Of a stretch of DNA of 18,613 nt, positions 1 to 7,671 are shown in pieces. The notes under the pieces were generated by a model. It was not told the origin of the DNA. It searched no databases and saw only the letters and a list, made by a program, of their open reading frames with translations. The stretch is from JBMTVT01 sp049451635. GTDB lineage: Bacteria; Bacteroidota; Bacteroidia; Flavobacteriales; Flavobacteriaceae. The stretch covers positions 1 through 18,613 of the forward strand of contig JBMTVT010000045.1 of assembly GCA_049451635.1 (NCBI GenBank). The letters are read 5' to 3'. The stretch's first letter is position 1; each line of letters begins with the position of its first letter. The position numbers were made by a program, and so were the translations under genes.

Positions 1-503
1 TTTTAAGCTATCAAAGGCGTCAACCAAAGCTCAGCGATTTAGAGCTCATCAGTTTAAGCCTAACTGCTTAATTTATGGGTATAGATAGTGAGAATGATCT
101 ATTTAGAAGACTTCCGCAAAAGATATTGACAAAAATAGAACGAAGCGTATATAATAGAAGACGACCAAATTAGCTGATAACCTCAATAATATTCGGTTAA
201 AGTTAGCTTCTCATTTTAATGGGTTTGAAGATTATTTTTTTTAGATAGCATGCCCTTAGAGGTTTGTAAATTATCGCGAAGCTCTCGTTTTAAAATTTGT
301 AAAGAAAATGATTATGCATTTCCAGATAAAGGCTATTGTGCAGCACAGAGTTCTAATTATTACGGTTATAAACTACACGCTGTTTGTTCTGTAAATGGTG
401 TTTTTCAAAGTGTTGATTTGAGTCCTGCTTCTGTAAACGACATCAATTACCTTAAGGATATTAAGATGCAAATAAGCGATTGCACTTTAATTGGGGATAG
501 AGG
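1..503 (+). pseudogene. IS982 family transposase remnant, frameshifted and cut at both ends
   Basis: Three successive reading frames together give an IS982-type transposase. Positions 3-165 read QRRQPKLSDLELISLSLTA, an in-frame stop at 69-71, then MGIDSENDLFRRLP. Positions 166-241 read LADNLNNIRLKLASHFNGFEDYF in the next frame. Positions 242-503 read DSMPLEVCKLSRSSRF and then a stretch ending in LIGDRG. The family continues after GDRG with the rest of the DDE catalytic domain, but here the match stops at about 503 and the terminator of the neighbouring tal gene begins. Each frame change is a net loss of one base, one of them in the T run at 235-242. The 5' end lies outside the window. No terminal inverted repeat was recognised. 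The element cannot encode an active transposase. Family assignment comes from remembered conserved IS982 motifs. Confidence 0.85.
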
Positions 504-507
504 AAAC

Positions 508-538
508 AAAAAAGCTTCCCAAAAAAAGAGAAGCTTTT
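508..538 (-). terminator. Rho-independent terminator of the tkt-tal operon
   Basis: A perfect nine-base-pair stem (AAAAGCTTC at 510-518 against GAAGCTTTT at 530-538) is followed on the minus strand by a T run at 508-513. It lies 25 bases after the tal stop codon. The sequence is also read through as the last codons of the plus-strand IS982 remnant, so the IS fragment ends right against it. Confidence 0.85.
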
Positions 539-563
539 GAATATGCATTTAAGATACAAATAC

Positions 564-1220
564 CTATTGGTTACCTTTCTTATAGTCCTCTAAAAACTTG
601 GCTAGGCCAATATCGGTTAAAGGATGCTTAAGCAAACCTGTGATAGACGAAAGTGGTCCCGTCATCACATCGCTACCAATTTTTGCACAATCAATAACAT
701 GCATGGTATGGCGTATTGAAGCCGCCAAAATCTGGGTTTCAAACCCATAATTATCATAAATCTGTCTTATTTCAGCGATAAGGTTAAGCCCATCGGTTGA
801 GATATCATCCAATCTACCTAAAAACGGTGACACATAAGTGGCACCTGCCTTTGCTGCCAATAATGCTTGGCCCGCTGAAAACACTAATGTCACGTTCGTT
901 CTAATGCCCTTATCTGAAAAATATTTACAAGCTTTAATTCCATCTGCAATTAGTGGTAACTTTACAACTATTTGAGGATGTAATGCTGCTAAAGCTGTAC
1001 CTTCCTTTACCATTCCTTCAAAATCTGTTGAAATTACTTCGGCACTCACATCACCTTCAACAATATCACATATTTTTTTGTAGTGTGCCAATATATTTTC
1101 AGCACCCGTGATGCCTTCTTTTGCCATCAATGATGGGTTGGTTGTTACGCCATCTAATACTCCTAAAGCTTGCGCTTCTGCTATATCGTTTAAGTTTGCT
1201 GTATCAATAAAAAATTTCAT
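564..1220 (-). CDS. tal: Transaldolase / fructose-6-phosphate aldolase-like (TalC/FSA type)
   Basis: This 218-residue protein has the length of the short TalC/FSA transaldolases rather than the roughly 320-residue classical TalB type. It begins MKFFIDTANLNDI and carries GVTTNPSLMAKEG at 24-36. The Schiff-base lysine is expected at Lys87 in IVVKLPL. It also has IRTNVTLVFSAGQALLAAKAG and SPFLGRLDD (131-139), all hallmarks of the family. The enzyme moves a dihydroxyacetone unit between sugar phosphates in the cytoplasm, as part of the non-oxidative pentose phosphate pathway. Its start codon lies 10 bases after the tkt stop, so the two genes are almost certainly one transcript, ending at the hairpin at 508-538. 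From sequence alone, true transaldolase activity cannot be separated from fructose-6-phosphate aldolase activity. Confidence 0.95.
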   Translation of the reverse strand: MKFFIDTANLNDIAEAQALGVLDGVTTNPSLMAKEGITGAENILAHYKKICDIVEGDVSAEVISTDFEGMVKEGTALAALHPQIVVKLPLIADGIKACKYFSDKGIRTNVTLVFSAGQALLAAKAGATYVSPFLGRLDDISTDGLNLIAEIRQIYDNYGFETQILAASIRHTMHVIDCAKIGSDVMTGPLSSITGLLKHPLTDIGLAKFLEDYKKGNQ

Positions 1221-1230
1221 ATTCTTAGTT

Positions 1231-3267
1231 TTATACTGTTTGTAAATAATCCAATACTTCTTTACTTACTTTTTCTCCTGTAAATCCAAATTTATCGTCC
1301 AATACATTTGCTGGTGCTGAGTATCCGAAATGATCCAATCCGAATATTCTGCCGTTATCTCCAACCAATCCTTCTAAATTAACAGGTAATCCTGCAGTTA
1401 AACCAAACAATGGTTTGTTTTTAGGGATCACACTATTTTGATAATCTTTAGATTGAAGCCTAAAAACGCCTTCTGAAATCACCGAAACAATATTCACTTT
1501 AAGTCCGTTTTCTTTTTCAAGAAATTCAGCAGCTGCCACTAAAGTTGACACCTCTGATCCGTTTGCAATTAAAACCAAATCTGGATTTTCAACTTCTTTT
1601 ACTAAATAACCACCTTTTTCAGCTGCTAAAGCCTCTTTATATCTTGAATTTCCTTTGGCTGGAACATCTTTAATACCTTGTCTTGAAAGAATTAACCCTG
1701 AAGGTGTTGAAGTGTTTTCAAGAGCCATTTTCCAAGCAACACTAGTTTCAGCAGAATCTGCAGGACGTAAAGCCAAGAAACTTGGTTTACCACTATGGTT
1801 TTTTAATTTTTCCAATAAACGTATTTGGGCTTCTTGCTCTACGGGTTGATGCGTTGGACCATCTTCTCCCACTCTAAAAGCATCATGCGTCCATACATAC
1901 TTAACTGGTAATTCTTGAATACCACTTAAACGAATGGCAGGCTTCATATAATCTGAAAACACAAAGAATGTAGCCACAACTGGAATACAACCGCCATGTA
2001 ATGCAATACCATTTGCTATACAAGCCATGGTTAATTCTGCAACACCTGCTTGTAAGAATGAGCCACTGAAATCCCCTTTTTGAAGGGCATGGGTCTGCTT
2101 TAAAAAGCCATCTGTTTTATCACTATTGGACAGGTCTGCTGAGGACACGATCATGTTTTCAACGTTTTGTGCCAAATACGCCAACACGTTCGAAGATGCT
2201 GCCCTAGAGGCCAACCCCGGTTTGTGCTCTATCGATTCAAAATCCAACTCTGGCAATTGGCCAGACAGGAAGAAATCCAACTTGTCTGCAAGTGTTCTAT
2301 TGGCTTGACCCCAAGCTTTTATCTCAGCTTTCTTTTTGGCCGCCATTTCTGTTTTTGCCTTTAAGATCTCTTTATAGTAAGCTTCAACATCCTCAAAAAT
2401 GTCAAAAGGTTTTTGAACATTGGCCCCTAAGTTTATTAAGGTTTTTTCGTAATCCGCACCGGTATGCCCTATGGGCTGGCCGTGCAGCTCGCAGTACCCC
2501 TCGTACATGCTCCCATCTGCAGTAACACAACCTTTGCCCATAATGGTCTTGCCAATGATTAAAGTCGGTCTTTCAGTTTCGCTATTGGCATCGGCCAACG
2601 CCTTTCTTATTTCATCATGGTCGTGCCCATCAATGGTAATGACCTTCCAACCCCAAGCTTTGTATTTCGTTTCAGTATCCTCTGAAGTAACCTCATCGGT
2701 CGATGTGGACAATTGGATGTCATTAGAATCGAAAAACATGATAAAATTGCTCAGCCCCAAATGCCCAGCTATCCTGCCCGCACCTTGTGATATTTCTTCT
2801 TGGATACCACCATCTGATATAAATCCATAAATCTTATGGTTCATCCAATCGCCAAAACGTGCCTGTAAAAACTTTGCGGCTATGGCAGCACCAATCCCCA
2901 TCGTGTGCCCCTGGCCCAATGGACCTGAGGTGTTTTCTATGCCCCTCTTGACATCTACTTCTGGGTGTCCTGGTGTTATAGAACCCCATTGCCTAAAGTT
3001 AGCGATATCGTCCTTTTCATAATTCCCCAATAAATAGTACTGTGCGTACATTAAAGTAGATAGGTGACCGGCATCCATGAAGAAACGGTCCCTGAATGGC
3101 CATTCCATGTCCTTTGGATCAAAATTGAAAAACTCAGAATATAGGATGTGCATAAAGTCTGCGCCACCCATGGGTCCCCCCGGATGTCCTGAATTTGCCC
3201 TTTCTACCATAGCTACGGCCAAAGCCCTAATGTTGTCAGCTGATCGCTGATCTACTTTTTTGTTCAT
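1231..3267 (-). CDS. tkt: Transketolase
   Basis: A full-length transketolase of 678 residues, first gene of the tkt-tal operon. Visible motifs are SGHPGGPMGGADF (26-38, active-site His28), GHLST (67-71), ITPGHPE, GPLGQGHTMGIG (115-126), and the thiamine-diphosphate/metal motif SDGGIQEE (151-158) followed by SNDIQLS. The second domain has GVAELTMACIANGIALHGG and the DAFRVGEDGPTHQP segment. It transfers two-carbon ketol units between pentose, hexose and erythrose phosphates in the cytoplasm. The start is chosen at MNKKVDQRSADNIR, which matches the usual N-terminus. No Shine-Dalgarno sequence is visible, which is normal in Bacteroidota. A -7-like element lies about 60 bases upstream. Long open frames on the opposite strand are shadows of this gene. 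Confidence 0.98.
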   Translation of the reverse strand: MNKKVDQRSADNIRALAVAMVERANSGHPGGPMGGADFMHILYSEFFNFDPKDMEWPFRDRFFMDAGHLSTLMYAQYYLLGNYEKDDIANFRQWGSITPGHPEVDVKRGIENTSGPLGQGHTMGIGAAIAAKFLQARFGDWMNHKIYGFISDGGIQEEISQGAGRIAGHLGLSNFIMFFDSNDIQLSTSTDEVTSEDTETKYKAWGWKVITIDGHDHDEIRKALADANSETERPTLIIGKTIMGKGCVTADGSMYEGYCELHGQPIGHTGADYEKTLINLGANVQKPFDIFEDVEAYYKEILKAKTEMAAKKKAEIKAWGQANRTLADKLDFFLSGQLPELDFESIEHKPGLASRAASSNVLAYLAQNVENMIVSSADLSNSDKTDGFLKQTHALQKGDFSGSFLQAGVAELTMACIANGIALHGGCIPVVATFFVFSDYMKPAIRLSGIQELPVKYVWTHDAFRVGEDGPTHQPVEQEAQIRLLEKLKNHSGKPSFLALRPADSAETSVAWKMALENTSTPSGLILSRQGIKDVPAKGNSRYKEALAAEKGGYLVKEVENPDLVLIANGSEVSTLVAAAEFLEKENGLKVNIVSVISEGVFRLQSKDYQNSVIPKNKPLFGLTAGLPVNLEGLVGDNGRIFGLDHFGYSAPANVLDDKFGFTGEKVSKEVLDYLQTV

Positions 3268-3325
3268 TGTTTGATTATTTAACAGTATATAACTTAAGAG
3301 TTGATTAATATTTTGAATTGTTTCG

Positions 3326-3333
3326 CAAAACTA
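3326..3333 (-). promoter_or_regulatory. Possible -7 element of the tkt-tal promoter
   Basis: The minus strand reads TAGTTTTG, matching the Bacteroidota -7 consensus TAnnTTTG. It would place the transcription start near 3320, about 50 bases before the tkt start. No convincing TTTG element was seen 18-21 bases upstream, so the support is the -7 motif and its position only. Confidence 0.45.
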
Positions 3334-3487
3334 AAACATTTTATAATAAAACTTCTATTTTAAGTTCATGATATATACACATAAAAATTTGAAATGTTAA
3401 TATCTTAAAAACGCCTTGAAGATATTACCTTAATTTTTAGCATTTATAAAACTTTCTACCTTGTAAATCATTCATTTTATAAATAAA

Positions 3488-3520
3488 AAAACCTCTAACA
3501 GTTAATATGTTAGAGGTTTT
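3488..3520 (-). terminator. Terminator after tRNA-Leu
   Basis: A perfect 13-base-pair stem (3488-3500 against 3508-3520, core ACCTCTAACA) with a seven-base loop is followed on the minus strand by a T-rich tail. It starts 15 bases after the tRNA 3' end. The other strand also ends the stem in TTTT, but the M20 gene's promoter lies upstream of the tRNA on that side, so use in that direction is not needed. Confidence 0.9.
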
Positions 3521-3534
3521 ACCTTTTTTAGTTG

Positions 3535-3616
3535 TGCGGGCGGGGAGACTCGAACTCCCACACCTTGCGGCACTAGATCCTAAGTCTAGCGTGTCTACCA
3601 ATTCCACCACGCCCGC
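3535..3616 (-). tRNA. tRNA-Leu (anticodon UAG)
   Basis: The minus strand folds into a class II tRNA: acceptor stem GCGGGCG/CGCCCGC, a D arm containing GGTAGAC, anticodon stem CTAGA/TCTAG around the loop CTTAGGA with anticodon TAG, a long variable arm (TGCCGCAAGGTG), and a T arm with GTTCGAGTC. The long variable arm and the anticodon identify leucine, reading CUA and possibly other CUN codons. The discriminator base is A, and the CCA end is not encoded. An apparent protein ending in LPART that spans this tRNA (3437-3676) is a well-known translation artefact of leucine tRNA genes. Confidence 0.97.
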
Positions 3617-3626
3617 TAAAGGACTG

Positions 3627-3656
3627 CAAATATAAACAAGATTTTTAAATTGCAAA
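3627..3656 (-). promoter_or_regulatory. Promoter of tRNA-Leu (-33 and -7 elements)
   Basis: On the minus strand TTTG (3653-3656) is followed after 18 bases by TATATTTG (3627-3634). This is close to the Bacteroidota consensus TTTG-N19-TAnnTTTG. The predicted start lies a few bases before the mature tRNA 5' end at 3616, which fits a short leader. It is the best two-part promoter in the window. Confidence 0.75.
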
Positions 3657-3685
3657 CTTATACCATCAAAAAACATTCTTTTTTA

Positions 3686-3693
3686 TACTTTTG
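3686..3693 (+). promoter_or_regulatory. Possible -7 element of the M20 dipeptidase promoter
   Basis: TACTTTTG matches TAnnTTTG exactly and lies 23 bases before the start codon at 3717, giving a very short leader. No clear -33 element was seen at the proper distance. Confidence 0.45.
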
Positions 3694-3716
3694 AAAATGC
3701 ACTTAAAATAACTCCA

Positions 3717-5105
3717 ATGAATAACATTCAATCTTTCATATCTGATCATAAAAATAGATTTCTGAATGAGTTAATCGAACTACTAAAAATTCCTTCCATT
3801 AGTGCTGACCCAGCCTATAAAAATGATGTTTTAAAAACAGCTGATGCCGTTAAAATAAGTCTCGAAAAAGCAGGTTGCGACTTAGTAGAAATCTGCGAAA
3901 CAGAAGGCTACCCCATAGTATATGGAGAAAAAATAATTGACTCCAACTTACCAACCGTTTTAGTTTATGGACATTATGATGTGCAACCACCAGACCCTCT
4001 AGAATTGTGGACTTCACCACCTTTTGAACCTGTTATTAGAACAACTGATTTACATTCAGAAGGCGCAATTTATGCTCGTGGCGCCTGTGATGATAAAGGT
4101 CAAATGTATATGCACATTAAGGCTTTAGAGTTTATGACATCTACAAATCAATTACCTTGTAATGTGAAATTTATGATTGAAGGAGAAGAAGAAATAGGTA
4201 GCGCAAACCTAGCAACCTTTGTGAAAAATAATCAAGACAAATTAAAAAATGATGTTATCCTCATTTCTGATACGGGTATGATTGCCAACGACGTCCCCTC
4301 AATAACAACAGGTTTGCGAGGATTGAGTTATGTTGAAGTGGAGGTTACAGGCCCCAATAGAGATTTACATTCAGGTTTATATGGCGGTGCTGTGGCAAAT
4401 CCTATCAATGTTTTAACTAAAATGATAGCTTCACTACATGATGAAAACAATCATATTACCATTCCAGGATTTTATGATAAGGTTGAAGAACTTTCAATGG
4501 AAGAACGTACTGAAATGGCAAAAGCACCATTTAATTTAGAGGCTTACAAAAATGCTTTGGACATTGATGCTGTTTACGGAGAAGCAGGCTATACAACCAA
4601 TGAGCGCAACTCCATTCGCCCAACTTTAGATGTTAATGGCATTTGGGGCGGGTATACTGGCGAAGGTGCAAAAACCGTCATTGCCAGTAAAGCATATGCT
4701 AAAATTTCCATGCGTTTAGTACCTCATCAAGATTGGGTTGAAATCACCGAGTTATTCAAAACCCATTTTGAAAGTATAGCTCCAAAAGGCGTAAAAGTGA
4801 AAGTAAAACCGCATCATGGTGGGCAGGCTTACGTAACGCCAATTGATAATACTGAGTATAAATCAGCAAGTAAAGCTTACGAAGAAACTTTTGGGAAAAC
4901 GCCCATTCCACAACGTAGTGGTGGTAGTATTCCTATTGTGTCACTTTTTGAGCAGGAATTAAAAAGTAAAACCATTTTAATGGGCTTTGGTTTAGATAGC
5001 GATGCCATACATTCACCCAACGAACATTTTGGTATATGGAATTACCTAAAAGGTATCGAAACTATTCCTTATTTTTATAAGTATTTTACCGAACTTTCTA
5101 AATAA
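3717..5105 (+). CDS. M20 family metallopeptidase (dipeptidase)
   Basis: This 462-residue protein has the complete two-zinc site of the M20 family: YGHYDVQPPDP with His86 and Asp88, RGACDDKG with Asp125, GEEEIGS with the catalytic and ligand glutamates around 157-158, ISDTGM with Asp185, and DAIHSPNE with His432. The lid or dimerisation domain carries DLHSGLYGGAVANP (216-229). The VQPPDPLELWTSPPFEP segment and overall length match the dipeptidase branch related to carnosinase and CNDP enzymes. No signal peptide is seen, so it is expected in the cytoplasm, cleaving dipeptides. The gene is alone, between a tRNA promoter and a non-coding stretch. Substrate specificity is not shown by the sequence. 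Confidence 0.93.
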   Translation: MNNIQSFISDHKNRFLNELIELLKIPSISADPAYKNDVLKTADAVKISLEKAGCDLVEICETEGYPIVYGEKIIDSNLPTVLVYGHYDVQPPDPLELWTSPPFEPVIRTTDLHSEGAIYARGACDDKGQMYMHIKALEFMTSTNQLPCNVKFMIEGEEEIGSANLATFVKNNQDKLKNDVILISDTGMIANDVPSITTGLRGLSYVEVEVTGPNRDLHSGLYGGAVANPINVLTKMIASLHDENNHITIPGFYDKVEELSMEERTEMAKAPFNLEAYKNALDIDAVYGEAGYTTNERNSIRPTLDVNGIWGGYTGEGAKTVIASKAYAKISMRLVPHQDWVEITELFKTHFESIAPKGVKVKVKPHHGGQAYVTPIDNTEYKSASKAYEETFGKTPIPQRSGGSIPIVSLFEQELKSKTILMGFGLDSDAIHSPNEHFGIWNYLKGIETIPYFYKYFTELSK

Positions 5106-5309
5106 ATTATTGGTGTTTCCCACTGTTAAAAGTTGGGATCACGCTTTTCGTTTCAATCTTTTGCAAAAGCAAAAGGATTTTTACTGCAACCGCTAACACA
5201 GCCAGTAAATAATCAAGAAAAGCTCATAATAGGTATTTGGCAGGCAATGGATAATACCAAAAAACACTGTAAATATCTAATAAAAAGATCCTTATAGGAA
5301 TTTGAACTG
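5106..5309 (+). other. Intergenic stretch with a short coding-like segment
   Basis: Between the dipeptidase and the EamA gene, positions 5130-5297 stay open for 55 codons in the same frame as both neighbours but have no good start. The reading begins KLGSRFSFQSFAKAKGF and continues LIIGIWQAMDN. The amino-acid composition looks protein-like, so it may be a gene tail left by a deletion. I could not assign it to a family. No terminator hairpin was seen after the dipeptidase. Confidence 0.3.
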
Positions 5310-6176
5310 ATGAAAAACAACTACAAAAATCACTTATTTCAACTTACGCTAGCCACGTTGTTTATAAGCACATCAGGACCTTTGGGTAAATTTATAGACT
5401 TACCAACACCTGTAATTATTTGGTGGCGTTGTGTGTTGGGTGCTTTGTTACTGTTTATTTTTATTAGATTTAAGAAAATCGAATTAAAATTAAAATCTAC
5501 AAGAGACTTTAAAACAATATCAGCCAGTGCTATTTTGTTGGGAACCCATTGGATAACCTATTTCTATGCTTTAAAACTCTCCAATGTTGCTTTGGGTATG
5601 TTATCATTATTTACATTTCCAGTAATTACGGCATTATTGGAGCCTCTTTTTATAAAATCAAAACTTAACATCACCCATATTATTCTAGGCATACTGGTGT
5701 TAACTGGTATTTACATTCTTTCACCAGACTTTAATTTCGAGAATACTTATGTAAAAGGCATTCTGTTAGGTGTATTTTCTGCTTTTTGTTACTCAGTGCG
5801 CAACCTCATGTTAAAACAACATGTTAAACGATACAATGGCACATTAATTATGCTCTATCAAATCACCATTTTAAGCATTGTGTTATTGCCATTTGTATTT
5901 ACTATGGGTACAAAAAATATAACGTCTCAATATCCTTATGTTATTATGCTGGCTTTATTAACTACGGCTATTGGCCATTCTTTGTTTATTTGCTCTTTAA
6001 AACATTTTTCAGTTAGTACTGCAAGTATCATTAACAGTGTTCAACCAATTTTCGGGATTATCATTGCTTATTTCTTTTTAAACGAAACACCAAACACAAA
6101 CACTTTTATTGGAGGAACATTGATTATTATCACTGTAATTATTGAGAGTTTTCGATCTCAAAAATCATCTTCTTAA
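5310..6176 (+). CDS. EamA/DMT family transporter
   Basis: A 288-residue inner-membrane protein with about ten hydrophobic segments arranged as two EamA repeats (roughly 8-138 and 146-280). Typical features are the early STSGPLGKFIDLPTPVIIWWR segment, the GTHWITYFYALKLSNVALGML motif of the first repeat, and the TTAIGHSLFICSLKHFSVSTASIINSVQPIFG stretch of the second, followed by FLNETP, common in this family. DMT family members export or exchange small metabolites such as amino acids. The substrate here cannot be inferred. The gene ends about 10 bases before the BlaI operator region, so it is probably a separate transcript from blaI. Confidence 0.9.
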   Translation: MKNNYKNHLFQLTLATLFISTSGPLGKFIDLPTPVIIWWRCVLGALLLFIFIRFKKIELKLKSTRDFKTISASAILLGTHWITYFYALKLSNVALGMLSLFTFPVITALLEPLFIKSKLNITHIILGILVLTGIYILSPDFNFENTYVKGILLGVFSAFCYSVRNLMLKQHVKRYNGTLIMLYQITILSIVLLPFVFTMGTKNITSQYPYVIMLALLTTAIGHSLFICSLKHFSVSTASIINSVQPIFGIIIAYFFLNETPNTNTFIGGTLIIITVIIESFRSQKSSS

Positions 6177-6187
6177 AATATTTTTAC

Positions 6188-6201
6188 TCTACACTTGTAG
6201 A
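6188..6201. promoter_or_regulatory. Palindromic BlaI/MecI-type operator
   Basis: TCTACACTTGTAGA is a perfect inverted repeat apart from the central pair, with TACA and TGTA half-sites spaced as in known BlaI/MecI boxes. It also contains TACACTTG (6190-6197), one mismatch from a TAnnTTTG -7 element, so a bound repressor would cover the promoter. It lies about 50 bases upstream of the BlaI-type gene. Autoregulation is an inference from position and from the known behaviour of the family. Confidence 0.6.
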
Positions 6202-6225
6202 ATATAAATATTTATTCCACATTTA

Positions 6226-6239
6226 TAGAGAATGCTCTA
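6226..6239. promoter_or_regulatory. Second inverted repeat in front of the BlaI-type gene
   Basis: TAGAG-AATG-CTCTA lies 13 bases before the BlaI start codon, followed by a further GTAGAG half-site at about 6245-6250. It resembles the half-sites of the upstream operator without the TACA/TGTA core. It could be a weaker second binding site or a structured leader. Confidence 0.35.
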
Positions 6240-6252
6240 ATAATGTAGAGAA

Positions 6253-6618
6253 ATGCAATTATCAAAAACCGAAGAAGAATTAATGAATTACCTATGGAAC
6301 CTAGAAAAAGCCTTCATGAAAGACTTGCTTGATGCTTATCCAGAACCTAAACCGGCCAACACTACGGTTGCAACCCTTTTAAAGCGCATGGCAGACAAGG
6401 GCTTTATTGATTACAAACTTTATGGAAAATCCAGGAAATACTACCCATTGGTTAAAAAGAAAGATTATTTCTCAAAATATATAAATGGTCTTATTAAAAA
6501 TTTTTTTAATGATAGTGCGTCACAATTTGCATCATTTTTTACCAAAGAAACCAACCTTACAAAAAAAGAGTTGGAAGATTTAAAAGCTTTAATTGATAAC
6601 CAAATTAAAAATAAATAG
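6253..6618 (+). CDS. BlaI/MecI/CopY family transcriptional repressor
   Basis: This 121-residue protein begins with the family's winged-helix domain (about 1-70): MQLSKTEEELMNYLW, then the recognition-helix region NTTVATLLKRMADKGFI (36-52) and the wing YGKSRKYYPLV. The C-terminal half (72-121) has the helical dimerisation region with DYFSKYINGL and ASFFTKETNLTKKELEDL. Members bind palindromic operators as dimers and are released when an M56 (BlaR1-type) membrane peptidase senses a signal. A suitable palindrome lies upstream. The partner M56 gene follows at once, with its start two bases after this stop codon, but it is destroyed, so this repressor appears intact but without its usual inducer pathway. 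No beta-lactamase is nearby, and in this phylum the family often has other targets. Confidence 0.9.
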   Translation: MQLSKTEEELMNYLWNLEKAFMKDLLDAYPEPKPANTTVATLLKRMADKGFIDYKLYGKSRKYYPLVKKKDYFSKYINGLIKNFFNDSASQFASFFTKETNLTKKELEDLKALIDNQIKNK

Positions 6619-6620
6619 CC

Positions 6621-7338
6621 ATGCTTTTTTTCTATTAAAATCTAGTGCATGTTTAGCCATATTTATGGTATTTTATAGATTGTGCCTTGAGGGAACTAGT
6701 GCCCATATATTCAAACGCTTTTACCTATTGGCTATCATATTAATTTCAATTAGCATTCCTTTTATAACGTTTACAGAATATGTTGAAGCTCAACCCATAA
6801 ATTCAAATATAATTTCTGGTTTTGAGACTACTTTAAATGCTGAAATCTATGAGAAATCATTTCAAGATCATTTACCAAACGTACTTTGGAGTATTTATGC
6901 CTTAGGCGTTATTATATTCGCTTTTAGGTTTTTCAAAAATCTGTATCAAATATTATATAAAATAAAAGTTAATCCTAAGTTTAAAAGCACAAGCTTTATC
7001 AATGTTTTATTACATGATTTGATTCACCCACACACCTTTTTAACTATATCTTTTTGAACAAAAACAAATACGAAAAAAACCTAATACCAAAAGAAGTCTT
7101 ATTGCACGAGCAAACAAATGCGAAACAAAAACATGCCTTAGATATTCTATTTATTGAAGTGCTTCAAATACTATTTTGATTTAATCCGTTATTACATTTA
7201 TTAAAAAAAGAAATTAAATCAAACCATGAGTTTTTAGCGGATAATCCTGTTTTAAACCAAGGCTATAACACAAAACACTATCAGCAATTATTATTGGCAT
7301 TCTCATCAAGCACTACTGAAAATTCCTTGGCAAACGCG
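6621..7338 (+). pseudogene. Decayed M56 (BlaR1-type) sensor metallopeptidase, N-terminal part
   Basis: The expected partner of the upstream repressor. ATG at 6621 starts two bases after the BlaI stop but runs into a stop after five codons, because the T run after it has seven bases. Eight would restore the frame and give MLFFLLKSSACLAIFMVFYR, a typical M56 N-terminus. The membrane region then reads on (RFYLLAIILISISIPF, LWSIYALGVIIFAFRF) until a second one-base loss near 7040 (TTTTTAACTAT, where TTTTTAAACTAT fits). After that come LNKNKYEKNLIPKEVLLHEQTNAKQKHALD, where the zinc motif HExxH has become HEQTN (7105-7119), and FxFNP with a TGA stop (7177-7179) where tryptophan is expected. Homology ends at NSLANA (about 7338), where an unrelated gene tail begins. 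It is non-functional on several independent counts. Confidence 0.88.
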
Positions 7339-7654
7339 TATTAATACTCTGGGTAAGTTACCTTGGCTTCCTTATTTTTTTATTTTCTTATTGTTTTTAG
7401 CCATAGAAACATTACCTATTTTCGCTAAACTCCTATCAACAAAAGGTGCATACGACCTTAAGCTAGAAGACCTAGAAACAGTCCTAAAAACAAATGTGCT
7501 TCAAAACAAATACCAACGTGAAGCCATGTTAAAAACAGACTACACCATCAATGACCGCATATATAGCGATATAGAGTTCGAGGACGAACTATACAACTAC
7601 AAGCGCAAAGCTAGGGAGATCTTGCAATTACAAGGAGATGCCTTTTACAAATAA
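7339..7654 (+). pseudogene. C-terminal remnant of a DUF4407 membrane protein
   Basis: Frame 2 from about 7340 reads INTLGKLPWLPYFFIF, a hydrophobic helix, then AIETLPIFAKLLSTKGAYDLKLED and a charged coiled segment ending ELYNYKRKAREILQLQGDAFYK with a stop at 7652-7654. The pattern IETxPxxAKLLxxKGxYD followed by a long charged helix is that of DUF4407 proteins, which are normally several hundred residues long. Only the last roughly 100 residues are present, with no good start codon (TTG at 7391 is the first usable one), directly joined to the broken M56 gene. DUF4407 has no established function. Family assignment is from memory of conserved segments. Confidence 0.7.
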
Positions 7655-7671
7655 CAAAAAATATATTATAA

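Noticed and set aside
1655..2830. Several plus-strand open frames opposite tkt
   Set aside because: They are antisense shadows of a strongly conserved transketolase gene and match no family.
3399..3426. AATATCTT/AAGATATT inverted repeat between tkt promoter and tRNA terminator
   Set aside because: Short AT-only stem with no T run; expected by chance in DNA this AT-rich.
3437..3676. Open frame of 79 codons containing LPARTTKKG
   Set aside because: It runs across tRNA-Leu and its terminator; this translation is a common artefact of leucine tRNA genes.
6593..6621. TTG start at 6593 for an M56 protein overlapping the BlaI gene
   Set aside because: The frame from TTG gives an atypical lead (ITKLKINSHAFF). 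Adding one T after ATG 6621 restores the normal M56 start, so a frameshift is the simpler reading.
6253..7654. A beta-lactam resistance sensing module
   Set aside because: The repressor is of that family but there is no beta-lactamase, and the M56 gene is broken. BlaI-type regulators in this phylum have various targets.
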